Of a stretch of DNA of 38,395 nucleotides, positions 1-7,088 are shown one piece after another; position 1 is the first letter of the stretch; each line of letters opens with the position of its first letter. The notes under the pieces were generated by a model. That model had not been told where the DNA came from. It ran no database searches and was given only the letters and a program-made list of their open reading frames with translations. This DNA comes from UBA6522 sp036231525 (GTDB taxonomy: Bacteria; Pseudomonadota; Gammaproteobacteria; Steroidobacterales; Rariloculaceae), in the NCBI GenBank assembly GCA_036231525.1, contig JAZAGZ010000015.1, positions 1 to 38,395 on the forward strand, read 5' to 3'. The translations under genes were made by a program, and so were the position numbers.

Positions 1-164
1 ACATGTTTAGGCAGGTTGTCAGACATACTAGATATTATCGGGCCTTCTAACGGAATTTAAAGTCATGGCATCCATCTGAATTTTTAGATGCCCGCAATGC
101 GCTTGCACTACGTATAACGCATTGTGCCAAAATATTTTATATTTTTTAGTATTCCCGCAAAAGA

Positions 165-773
165 TTAGACCGTATTTCGCATAACACCAATTACGACCCC
201 TTCGATAGTCATAGTCTGCTCTCTAAGATCAATTTGAATAGGATCGAAATCAGGATTTTCTGGCATGAGCGAAACCTCGTGCCCCACCTGATGGTAGCGC
301 TTGACAGTCACCTCATCCTCTAAACGCGCGACGACGATTTGCCGATTCCTTACCTCCGTTGAACGATGCACCGCAACCAGATCTCCATCTAAAATCCCTG
401 CGCCCTGCATACTCATACCTCGTACTCGGAGCAAAAAATGAGGTTTTACCTTAAAAAACGTCGGATCAATCTGATAGTGAGCCTCTACATGCTCCTCCGC
501 TAATATCGGTTGCCCGGCCGCAACCTGTCCTATCAACGGTAAACCTATTTGCTCTCGCAAGGTATCTTTCAAACGAATGCCACGAGAAATTCCAGGCAAG
601 AGTTCGATAACCCCTTTACGTTCCAAAGCCCGTAAATGTTCCTCAGCAGCATTTACAGAACGGAAACCCAGTTCTTCGGCGATTTCAGCTCGGGTAGGAG
701 GAAGGCTTGTCTCTTCAATAACCTTTTGAATTATATCGAGAACTTGATTTTGCCGTGAAGTTAATTGCTGCAT
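165..773 (-). CDS. lexA: LexA, SOS-response repressor and autopeptidase
   Basis: Transcriptional repressor of the SOS regulon that cleaves itself when RecA is activated on damaged DNA. The N-terminal winged-helix domain covers about residues 1-70. The cleavage site is Ala86-Gly87 in VAAGQP, and the catalytic Ser121 (RGMSMQG) and Lys158 (VTVKRY) of the S24 peptidase domain are present. I chose the ATG at 773, giving 202 aa, the length of E. coli LexA, with an N-terminus (MQQLTSRQ) that matches the family. A GTG three codons upstream would overlap the operator. No clear Shine-Dalgarno is visible. Two SOS boxes directly upstream imply autorepression. The gene stands alone; no sulA or other SOS partner follows it inside the window. 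Confidence 0.97.
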   Translation of the reverse strand: MQQLTSRQNQVLDIIQKVIEETSLPPTRAEIAEELGFRSVNAAEEHLRALERKGVIELLPGISRGIRLKDTLREQIGLPLIGQVAAGQPILAEEHVEAHYQIDPTFFKVKPHFLLRVRGMSMQGAGILDGDLVAVHRSTEVRNRQIVVARLEDEVTVKRYHQVGHEVSLMPENPDFDPIQIDLREQTMTIEGVVIGVMRNTV

Positions 774-781
774 TTTAATCA

Positions 782-797
782 CTGTATATAAACCCAG
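782..797. promoter_or_regulatory. SOS box 1 (LexA operator) upstream of lexA
   Basis: CTGTATATAAACCCAG fits the gammaproteobacterial LexA operator pattern CTG-N10-CAG with an AT-rich core. It lies nine bases upstream of the chosen lexA start codon, where bound LexA would block expression of its own gene. The pattern is seen directly; function is inferred from the family. Confidence 0.88.
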
Positions 798-800
798 ATA

Positions 801-816
801 CTGATATTATATACAG
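801..816. promoter_or_regulatory. SOS box 2 (LexA operator) upstream of lexA
   Basis: CTGATATTATATACAG is a second CTG-N10-CAG match, starting 19 bases after the first, about two helical turns away. Two tandem operators are also found at E. coli lexA, where they allow cooperative autorepression. Confidence 0.88.
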
Positions 817-994
817 TTATTATAAGGATCAACCCACCAGGATAAGAAAACTCGGAGGTCCGCCAATAAATTCAGAATCTTGAATATGCGACACAAAGCA
901 CTCACTCTGAATTGCAGTAATGCGCACTTTAGGAAATAATCATGGCTCTATACTTAATTTGCACTGTCTGCCAAAGACGACTCAGGGGAACTCT

Positions 995-1279
995 ATGATC
1001 AGGAAACTCCAGCTAGGCGCACTCTGTGCCACTCTGGCCTTCGCTACTGGATGCGCATCAATTACCCAGCAAGACTTGGATGCTGTGCGCTCTATTGCCG
1101 AAAGCGCCCAAAACTCTGCAGCCGATGCCGCTCGCCAGGCAGGCGAAGCTCGCCAGATGGCCTCAGGCGCTCAAAGCACTGCAAACCAGGCACTCTCTGC
1201 AGCTAATGCAGCTCAAGCCTGCTGCGATGCTACAAACGAAAGAGTGGACCGTATGTTCGAAGCAAGTCAGACAAAATAG
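995..1279 (+). CDS. oprI: Lpp/OprI-family alanine-zipper outer membrane lipoprotein
   Basis: Small murein-type lipoprotein that anchors the outer membrane to peptidoglycan. The product is 94 aa: a signal peptide with lipobox ending ATGC (lipidated Cys20), then a 75-residue Ala-rich coiled coil and a terminal Lys94, the residue through which Lpp is attached to peptidoglycan. The start at 995 is preceded by AGGGGAA at 984-990; a longer in-frame start at 920 would put the signal peptide internally. Vicinal cysteines (Cys76-Cys77) sit near the end of the coil. A convergent L,D-transpeptidase gene, the enzyme class that attaches Lpp, is next door. Symbol by similarity to Pseudomonas OprI. Confidence 0.88.
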   Translation: MIRKLQLGALCATLAFATGCASITQQDLDAVRSIAESAQNSAADAARQAGEARQMASGAQSTANQALSAANAAQACCDATNERVDRMFEASQTK

Positions 1280-1299
1280 ACTTCAAGCTTCCACGACTT

Positions 1300-1328
1300 A
1301 AAAACGCCGCTTGATAGCGGCGTTTTTT
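1300..1328. terminator. Bidirectional rho-independent terminator between the lipoprotein and L,D-transpeptidase genes
   Basis: An 11-bp perfect stem: AAAAACGCCGC (1300-1310), loop TTGATA, GCGGCGTTTTT (1317-1327). The A-tract and T-tract are part of the stem, so it can terminate transcripts from both sides. It lies 20 bases after the lipoprotein stop and before the end of the convergent transpeptidase gene. Confidence 0.92.
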
Positions 1329-1345
1329 ATTGTGGTCCACAATTT

Positions 1346-2281
1346 CTATTCTTGCGTTCGCACAACGAGGCTTGCAGAAGAAACAAACTCGGGGATTCCC
1401 AAAGAGCGCAAAGCAACCCCCTCTGCAAGATCCCAACTAAACCCCTCGCCTTGACCTTCCCCAGTCGCTGCAACAAATGCGCGCGTCAACTCGGTCATCG
1501 TCCAAGCATCATCTTCAGTTTGTTCATCCAATGGAGGATGCGCTTCGAGATAAAAACCATCATTGGCCCATCCCAACTTATAAGGTTGATTAACAATGCG
1601 TACTGGTGTTCCTATCGGGACATCTTCGAATAACGCCTCGATATCTTCCGGAAACATTCGAATGCAACCATGTGTTACGCGCATCCCAAGACCCGAAGGC
1701 TTATTGGTCCCATGAATCAAATAACCCGGGAGACTGAGTCGCATCGCATGTTTACCAAGCGGATTGTCTGGCCCGGGCGGAACAACCTTTGGCAAGGGAC
1801 GATTATCAGCCGCATGCTCTTCACGTATCGACTCGGGTGGGTACCATGTCGGGTTGAGCGCTTTGCTGATGATTTCTGCACGCCCTAACGGGGTCCCCCA
1901 ATCCATACGGCCAATACTGATTGGATGGGTGATCACACGCCCCGATTCACCGTCCGGGTAGTAGTACAATCTCAGCTCAGGCAAATTGATTACAATTCCC
2001 TGGCGTGGGGTCTTGGGAAGCACAAAGTGAGTGGGTAAAACTATCTCAGTCCCTTCACCAGGCAACCAAGGATCGACCGTGGGGTTAGCCTGAGTTAGCT
2101 CTTCAAAACCAAGGTTGTACTGACGGGCCAACTTGATAAAAGTATCCTCGTACTCTGCAACAACCACCCTAGTCTGACCCACAACATCGCTGTCCTTTGA
2201 AAGCACCAACTCTACGGCCGATACCCCATTTAAAACAGCCAATCCCAAAAAAATTGAGAGAATTCTGACGAACTTATCCAT
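1346..2281 (-). CDS. Periplasmic L,D-transpeptidase (ErfK/YbiS/YnhG family)
   Basis: Forms 3-3 peptidoglycan crosslinks or attaches Lpp-type lipoproteins to meso-diaminopimelate. The 311-aa product has an N-terminal signal peptide (cleavage probably near residue 22), a LysM-like segment at about 40-85 (EYEDTFIKLARQYN and following), and a YkuD catalytic domain at about 95-230. The catalytic motif is complete: His190 in HGTNKPSGLG and His204/Cys206 in THGCIRM. A roughly 80-residue C-terminal tail follows. Convergence with the Lpp/OprI gene suggests this enzyme tethers that lipoprotein, but the sequence does not separate tethering from crosslinking activity. Confidence 0.93.
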   Translation of the reverse strand: MDKFVRILSIFLGLAVLNGVSAVELVLSKDSDVVGQTRVVVAEYEDTFIKLARQYNLGFEELTQANPTVDPWLPGEGTEIVLPTHFVLPKTPRQGIVINLPELRLYYYPDGESGRVITHPISIGRMDWGTPLGRAEIISKALNPTWYPPESIREEHAADNRPLPKVVPPGPDNPLGKHAMRLSLPGYLIHGTNKPSGLGMRVTHGCIRMFPEDIEALFEDVPIGTPVRIVNQPYKLGWANDGFYLEAHPPLDEQTEDDAWTMTELTRAFVAATGEGQGEGFSWDLAEGVALRSLGIPEFVSSASLVVRTQE

Positions 2282-2372
2282 GTATCAGGAGATTATACTA
2301 TCTACCTGAAAAATGTGAGCTATGTAAGGGAATGAAATGGAAAAATTCAGTTTACAAATAAGCAAACCGCTC

Positions 2373-3326
2373 CTAGTACCTTAGCAAACACGAACCCCAA
2401 GTAAATCCGGCACCAAACGCCTCCAGGAGAAGTAAATCACCTCGTTTAATTCGTCCATCCCTGACAGCCGTATCCAACGCCATAGGAATTGACGCCGCTG
2501 AAGTATTCCCGTGCTGTTTAACGGTGAGAATAACCCGTTCCATCGGCAACCCTAACCGCTTTGCAGTTGCTTCGATTATCCTAATGTTAGCTTGATGGGG
2601 TACAAACCAATCGATCTGCCCCTGCTCCAGGCCATTCTCTAAGAGAACTTTATCGACCATAGCCTCCAAAGTGCGAACAGCCACTTTGAAAACATCGTTA
2701 CCCTTCATATGTAGTTTTGCGGTCTCATCCACCTTCAGCTTTGAAACTCCGGCATCCGCGCAAAGAAGTGCTCGGTGTTTTCCATCAGCACCTAGATCAC
2801 TAAAGAGTATCCCAGGATTCTCGGCTGCTTCTATAATCACAGCCCCGGCCCCATCCCCGAACAACACACAAGTCTCACGATCACTCCAGTCAAGTAAGCG
2901 TGACATAGTTTCTGCCCCAACTACGAGAGCACGTTTCGCCTGTCCTAAACGAATAAACTGATCAGCAATTGTTAGCGCGTAAATAAAACCACTGCATGCG
3001 GCCTCTACGCTGAATGCGATTCCGGTCATACCCATTCGTTCCTGTAGCAGACAGGCGACGTTTGGAAGCACAAGGTCAGGTGTGCAGGTGCCCACTACAA
3101 CCATGTCGATGTCCTTGGGACCTAAACCAGACGCTTCCAACGCTGAGTACGCAGCTTTCTCGGCAAGATCACTTGTAGCCTCATTCTCAGCAGCTATGTG
3201 TCGAACCTCAATACCGGTACGCGTACGTATCCATTCGTCTGAAGTGTCGACGATTTTTGCGAGCTCATTATTCGTTAAAGCCCTCTCTGGGAGATACATC
3301 CCTGTGCCACTTACATGCGAGTACAT
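2373..3326 (-). CDS. fabH: Beta-ketoacyl-ACP synthase III (FabH)
   Basis: Condenses acetyl-CoA with malonyl-ACP to start type II fatty acid synthesis. The 317-aa protein carries the thiolase-fold triad Cys111 (EAACSGF), His244 (VPHQANIR) and Asn274 (QHGNTSAAS), and is the usual family length. Its ATG overlaps the plsX stop by one base (TAATG), so the two are probably translationally coupled. It is the last gene of the yceD-rpmF-plsX-fabH unit. fabD, fabG and acpP, which normally follow, are not here; the next gene on this strand is the L,D-transpeptidase. Confidence 0.97.
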   Translation of the reverse strand: MYSHVSGTGMYLPERALTNNELAKIVDTSDEWIRTRTGIEVRHIAAENEATSDLAEKAAYSALEASGLGPKDIDMVVVGTCTPDLVLPNVACLLQERMGMTGIAFSVEAACSGFIYALTIADQFIRLGQAKRALVVGAETMSRLLDWSDRETCVLFGDGAGAVIIEAAENPGILFSDLGADGKHRALLCADAGVSKLKVDETAKLHMKGNDVFKVAVRTLEAMVDKVLLENGLEQGQIDWFVPHQANIRIIEATAKRLGLPMERVILTVKQHGNTSAASIPMALDTAVRDGRIKRGDLLLLEAFGAGFTWGSCLLRY

Positions 3327-4339
3327 TATGTTCCCTGGGCCTTAATAAGCCTTCCAATTTGCACGGGGACACCCTTGCGAGCTTCCACGATAGCCGTCTG
3401 AACCGCGCTCTCAAATGCAAATTTATCGGCACCGCCGTGGCTCTTAATAACCACACCGTTCAAGCCAAGAAGACTGGCGCCATTATATCGCCGTGCATCG
3501 AGTCGATTACGAATCGCGTTCAACGCTGAGTGAGCGGAAAGACTTTGCAGTTGTCGAATAGGATTCCGGCTAAACTCCTCGCGCATTATCACAGTGATAA
3601 GACCGGCTACACCCTCCATTGTCTTGAGTGCAACGTTACCTACAAACCCGTCACTAACAATGACGTCTACATCACCACTAAAAATAGCATCTCCCTCAAC
3701 GAAACCCACATAATTCAAGTCACTCTGATTCAGTCTTTCCCCCGCCTCACGCACTACTTCATTACCTTTGATATCTTCCTGCCCAATGTTAAGCAGCCCT
3801 ATTCTTGCCTGCTCAATATCTAGAAAATCTTCGGCCACAACGGAACCCATCAGTGCAAATTGAAATAAATGTTGCGCATTACAGCCAACATTCGCGCCAA
3901 GATCTAGCATAAACGTATATCCACTCAAACTAGGAACCGCACCAATAATCGCGGGCCGATCCACGCCTGGCAACATCTTTAACACGTAATGCGCGATAGC
4001 CATCAACGCACCCGTGTTGCCCGAACTTACGCAAGCATCCGCTTCCCCGCTCTTTACCGCATCGATAGCAATTCGCATTGAGGAATGTTTCTTGTGCCGT
4101 AAAGCATCTGCAGGATGCTCATCCATACCTACAATTTCAGCCGCACTAGCAAAATTTAACCGGCTTCCATACTTGTCGCCCGCTTTTGCTTGAATGCCAC
4201 TGAGCGTATCTGGAGATCCCACCAATAGGAAATTAACCGAATCGTCTTTCTCTAGTGTCGCAAGTACTGCTGGTATGACAGCGTCTGGCCCTAGGTCACC
4301 ACCCATAGCATCAAGAGCAATTGTGACCTTTCGGGTCAT
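3326..4339 (-). CDS. plsX: Phosphate acyltransferase PlsX
   Basis: Converts acyl-ACP to acyl-phosphate, the acyl donor for PlsY in phospholipid synthesis. The 337-aa product has the PlsX N-terminal signature ALDAMGGDLGPD, the central ASSGNTGAL-type segment (SSGNTGALMA) and the C-terminal NGVVIKSHGGAD motif, so it is full length. It sits between rpmF (59-base gap with a weak hairpin) and fabH (one-base overlap). This is the classic rpmF-plsX-fabH order of gammaproteobacteria and links lipid supply to ribosome production. Confidence 0.97.
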   Translation of the reverse strand: MTRKVTIALDAMGGDLGPDAVIPAVLATLEKDDSVNFLLVGSPDTLSGIQAKAGDKYGSRLNFASAAEIVGMDEHPADALRHKKHSSMRIAIDAVKSGEADACVSSGNTGALMAIAHYVLKMLPGVDRPAIIGAVPSLSGYTFMLDLGANVGCNAQHLFQFALMGSVVAEDFLDIEQARIGLLNIGQEDIKGNEVVREAGERLNQSDLNYVGFVEGDAIFSGDVDVIVSDGFVGNVALKTMEGVAGLITVIMREEFSRNPIRQLQSLSAHSALNAIRNRLDARRYNGASLLGLNGVVIKSHGGADKFAFESAVQTAIVEARKGVPVQIGRLIKAQGT

Positions 4340-4365
4340 CTAAACAGTTTTATGAGGAGAGTACT

Positions 4366-4382
4366 AAAAGCTCTGGTAGAGC
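4366..4382 (-). terminator. Weak attenuator-like hairpin between rpmF and plsX
   Basis: Read on the minus strand: GCTCT, loop ACC, AGAGC, then TTTT. A 5-bp stem with a U4 run could partly terminate transcription and keep plsX/fabH expression below that of the ribosomal protein gene. It is short, so function is uncertain. Confidence 0.35.
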
Positions 4383-4398
4383 ATTGGAGAGGCCGTGC

Positions 4399-4593
4399 CT
4401 ACTCTTCCTGTTCTTGGGGCTCAGGGATGCTTAAAACCTTGCGCCCGCGGTAAAAGCCATCAGCAGCAACATGGTGCCGCATATGGGTTTCACCTGTGTT
4501 GGGATCAACAGAGAGTGTTGATTCTTTCAAGGTATCATGGGATCGTCGCATGTCTCGTCGCGACCGGGTCTTACGGCTTTTCTGGACAGCCAT
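4399..4593 (-). CDS. rpmF: 50S ribosomal protein L32
   Basis: Small basic protein of the large ribosomal subunit. The product is 64 aa, beginning MAVQKSRKTRSRRDMRRSHD and containing the L32 core MRHHVAADGFYRGRKV. The ATG at 4593 has a good upstream site (GAGGAG on the minus strand). A TTG two codons earlier is disfavoured by spacing and by the family N-terminus. This is the zinc-free form, with no cysteine pairs, and a slightly longer acidic tail (IPEPQEQEE) than E. coli L32 (57 aa). It starts 12 bases after yceD. Confidence 0.97.
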   Translation of the reverse strand: MAVQKSRKTRSRRDMRRSHDTLKESTLSVDPNTGETHMRHHVAADGFYRGRKVLSIPEPQEQEE

Positions 4594-4605
4594 TATCAAT
4601 TCTCC

Positions 4606-5118
4606 TCAATGATTTCTGGGCGGCAGAGTGGTCGTACGAACTTCGTTTTCATCTAGCAAAGTTTCAAAATTACGAGCTAACCCACCACACTCCTCTATTC
4701 GAGCATGTCGAGAAATTAGGGGCAAAGAAACGATAAGTTCGTCTTCGATCATCTCCGCTAACTGAAATCGCTCACCGGAAAGTATGACCGGTTCATAACC
4801 ATCTGGCGCACTAGCCGCCATTGATTCATCCTCTAATACAACCAACAAGGCTCGGTGAGATGCTTTCTCCTCTACTGGGTCCAAGCATCTCTGGCACACT
4901 AGCTTAAAACTAAATCTATATTCTAATTCTACGGTCACGTAACCGACCCTTTGTTGGCCAAATCTAAAGCTAACTCGTACACTCCCATCGTCCGTGTGTA
5001 ATAACTTACGAAGTCGGGGCAGTTGTGCCGCATCAATCTTTCCATCGAACCGCGCTTCACGTTGTGCGAACACTTCGAGTTCATTTAGGCTGTACCAAGC
5101 GTACAACGTACGGGGCAT
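4606..5118 (-). CDS. yceD: YceD family protein (DUF177), large ribosomal RNA subunit accumulation protein
   Basis: YceD proteins are needed for normal 23S rRNA accumulation; the mechanism is poorly defined. The 170-aa product has the family CxxC motif (VCQRCLDPV, about residue 94) and the acidic middle section with EDELIVSLPLI before a C-terminal region with His and Cys (RHARIEECGG). It is the first gene of the yceD-rpmF-plsX-fabH operon, as in most gammaproteobacteria. It is divergent from maf with a 74-base intergenic region that must hold both promoters. Confidence 0.92.
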   Translation of the reverse strand: MPRTLYAWYSLNELEVFAQREARFDGKIDAAQLPRLRKLLHTDDGSVRVSFRFGQQRVGYVTVELEYRFSFKLVCQRCLDPVEEKASHRALLVVLEDESMAASAPDGYEPVILSGERFQLAEMIEDELIVSLPLISRHARIEECGGLARNFETLLDENEVRTTTLPPRNH

Positions 5119-5192
5119 AATCGGGCAATGATAGGGATAAGACTTTCCACTGTCAAAACCAAGAGTTACGGGGATCTGAGTTCCAATTAACT

Positions 5193-5795
5193 ATGCCACA
5201 CCTAATCCTCGCATCTACCTCTCCATATCGCCGGCAACTCCTAGAACGCCTGGGTCTTCAGGTAGATGTCCACGATCCAAGCGTTAACGAAAGCGCAAAA
5301 CCCGGCGAGGAAGCATCTAAACTTGCGATCAGGTTAGCTAATGCAAAGGCTGACAATGTAGCCGAAAAAATAGGTGATGCCGACTCAATCATCATTGGCG
5401 CTGACCAAGTTGCTGAGCTCGATGGTGAGCTACTCAGAAAACCAGGGGAAAAAAATACAGCTCTACATCAACTCATGGCCTGTCAAAAAAAGACTGTATC
5501 ATTCCACACGGCCTGCACAGTCATTGATTATAGGTCGAAGTGTCGTTGGGAAGGGATCGATCACACTAAGGTGAAGTTCTTAAGACTTGGGGAACACCGC
5601 CTAAAGCGATATATCGAACTAGAAAAACCATTTGATTGCGCTGGCGGGTTTAAAGCAGAAGGTCTCGGAATTACACTTTTCGAGTCGATCGAATCTGAAG
5701 ACCCTACTGCTCTACTTGGTTTACCACTTATTTGGCTTTCAGCCGTCCTTCGAGAGATCGGCGTTGATCCTCTCAACCCCGTGGACGGCGATTGA
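5193..5795 (+). CDS. yceF: Maf/YceF nucleoside triphosphate pyrophosphatase
   Basis: House-cleaning enzyme of the Maf family that hydrolyses modified NTPs to NMP and pyrophosphate. The 200-aa protein begins MPHLILASTSPYRRQLLERL, with the Maf phosphate-binding start (STSPxRR), has GADQVAELDGELLRKPG with the catalytic acidic residue, and FDCAGGFKAEGLGI in the C-terminal half. The last feature resembles E. coli YceF (m7GTP pyrophosphatase) more than YhdE (dTTP/UTP), so YceF specificity is inferred. Its last 23 bases overlap the 3' end of convergent rluC. Confidence 0.93.
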   Translation: MPHLILASTSPYRRQLLERLGLQVDVHDPSVNESAKPGEEASKLAIRLANAKADNVAEKIGDADSIIIGADQVAELDGELLRKPGEKNTALHQLMACQKKTVSFHTACTVIDYRSKCRWEGIDHTKVKFLRLGEHRLKRYIELEKPFDCAGGFKAEGLGITLFESIESEDPTALLGLPLIWLSAVLREIGVDPLNPVDGD

Positions 5796-6741
5796 GTTCA
5801 TCAAGAACAACTGATAGCTCCTTGGGCAAAGGTGCGCTTACTGCAAAAACCTCTTCGCTCTCGGGCCATACGAACTCTATTGCATGCGCGTGCAGAAAAA
5901 GCCGACGCAGGCCAAACGAGAACAAGCTGGCATTAAACGCATCGTCTCCGTATCTATCGTCTCCGGCGACTGGATGGTCAACATGTGCAGCATGAACTCT
6001 TATCTGATGGGTGCGACCCGTCGCAATTAAAATTTCTACTAGAGTCGCTTGTGTACCAAAGTGCTCGATAACTCGAAAATGGGTGAGAGCCTCCTTCCCA
6101 GCCGGATCTACGCAGACATGGCTTTCACCACCACGCCTTTTAACCGTAACAGGCAAATCAATTTCAACTTCACCATGCTGCCAGTGGCCTTTTAGCAACG
6201 CCAGATACCTCTTCACCGTGTTGCGGTCGCGAAGCAAAGTATGAATCTGTCGTAACGCACTACGCCGTTTAGCTACTAGCAGACACCCAGAAGTCGCTCG
6301 GTCCAAACGATGTGCCAGATCTGCTTTACGTAATGAGGGCTTTAGGCTCCGAAGTGCCTCGATACAACCGAGAGAGATACCGCTACCACCGTGCACTGCC
6401 ATACCAGCTGGCTTATTCAATACCAAAATTTTTGAGTCTTCGTAAAGAACATGATCAGCAAGCCATTGAATGCCGCTAGTTGGGATATCCACAGAAGGTG
6501 ATATGTTGCGAGTAATCGGTGGAACCCTAACTTGGTCACCCTCCTTCAAACGATAGCTGACACGCACACGACCACTATTGACACGTACCTGACCAGAACG
6601 GATAAGCTTATAAATATGGCTGCGAGGTACACCTTTCAGGATCCTCAAGAGAAAATTATCCAGGCGCTGCCCTTCCGAATCTGGATCGACTTTCTCGTAC
6701 CGTGCGACTGCACTCTGGAGACCAGCTGGAGTTTTCACCAT
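5773..6741 (-). CDS. rluC: 23S rRNA pseudouridine synthase (RluC type)
   Basis: Isomerises uridines in 23S rRNA (955/2504/2580 in E. coli). An S4 RNA-binding domain covers about residues 19-80. The RluA-family catalytic domain follows, with Asp147 in the HRLDRATSG motif. The length of 322 aa is typical of RluC. It is divergent from rne with a 347-base gap, the same rluC/rne arrangement seen in E. coli and Pseudomonas, which supports RluC over RluD or RluA. Its 3' end overlaps maf by 23 bases. Confidence 0.94.
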   Translation of the reverse strand: MVKTPAGLQSAVARYEKVDPDSEGQRLDNFLLRILKGVPRSHIYKLIRSGQVRVNSGRVRVSYRLKEGDQVRVPPITRNISPSVDIPTSGIQWLADHVLYEDSKILVLNKPAGMAVHGGSGISLGCIEALRSLKPSLRKADLAHRLDRATSGCLLVAKRRSALRQIHTLLRDRNTVKRYLALLKGHWQHGEVEIDLPVTVKRRGGESHVCVDPAGKEALTHFRVIEHFGTQATLVEILIATGRTHQIRVHAAHVDHPVAGDDRYGDDAFNASLFSFGLRRLFLHAHAIEFVWPESEEVFAVSAPLPKELSVVLDELNRRPRG

Positions 6742-6774
6742 AAGATGCTCATTAGCTACGAAATATCCTAGCTG

Positions 6775-6783
6775 TGCTATAGT
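6775..6783 (+). promoter_or_regulatory. Candidate rne promoter (extended -10)
   Basis: TGCTATAGT matches the extended -10 element (TGn followed by a TATAAT-like hexamer). No convincing -35 lies 16-18 bases upstream, which is tolerable for extended -10 promoters. Initiation near 6790 would give an rne leader of about 300 bases, similar in scale to the 361-base leader of E. coli rne. Inferred only. Confidence 0.4.
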
Positions 6784-7048
6784 ACGCGAGCAGAGGCTAG
6801 AACGCCGGAACGAATGCGTAGTAGCCTTGAAATACGGAGCGTAATTACGCGCGTTAATTCAGTTTTTGATAGTCGGCGGACCTACTTGAGGACAGCCCGC
6901 GATTATGATCAGACGATAGCTCTCCGTCCCAGATTCAAGGAAAGATGACTTGGAAATGACGGATTGAGCGTTTGTTCTCCCGAGGAAATCGATGATACAG
7001 CTACCTGATAAACACAACCCTTGCTGTGACGCCTCGCAGATCGCGGTG

Positions 7049-7083
7049 CTCGATCCCGTAGGGTACGCCACCAATGGATCGAG
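7049..7083 (+). promoter_or_regulatory. Hairpin sequestering the rne Shine-Dalgarno
   Basis: CTCGATCC (7049-7056) is exactly complementary to GGATCGAG (7076-7083). The 3' arm covers most of the GAGG Shine-Dalgarno (7081-7084) just before the ATG at 7089. A smaller hairpin (CGTA-GGG-TACG, 7057-7067) can form inside the loop. Pairing is seen directly; a role in translational control is inferred. Confidence 0.55.
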
Positions 7084-7088
7084 GAATT

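Larger units (their letters stand above)
6742..7088 (+). other. Divergent rluC-rne intergenic region and long rne 5' leader
   Basis: This 347-base stretch holds no credible gene. It contains a candidate extended -10 (6775-6783), a perfect 12-base palindrome GCGTAATTACGC at 6839-6850, and a hairpin at 7049-7083 covering the rne ribosome binding site. In E. coli the same gap encodes the structured rne leader by which RNase E controls its own mRNA. Conservation of gap size and gene order suggests the same role here. Confidence 0.6.

Noticed and set aside
95..124. Inverted repeat CAATGCG/CGCATTG downstream of lexA as a terminator
   Set aside because: The 16-base loop is long and no T-run follows on the lexA strand; it was left unassigned. 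The 1-164 stretch shows no gene.
869..913. 8-bp inverted repeat AATTCAGA/TCTGAATT upstream of the lipoprotein gene
   Set aside because: The arms are 29 bases apart and AT-rich; this could easily arise by chance.
920..994. 25-residue extension of the Lpp/OprI gene
   Set aside because: It would place the lipoprotein signal peptide internally; AGGGGAA lies at the right distance from the ATG at 995.
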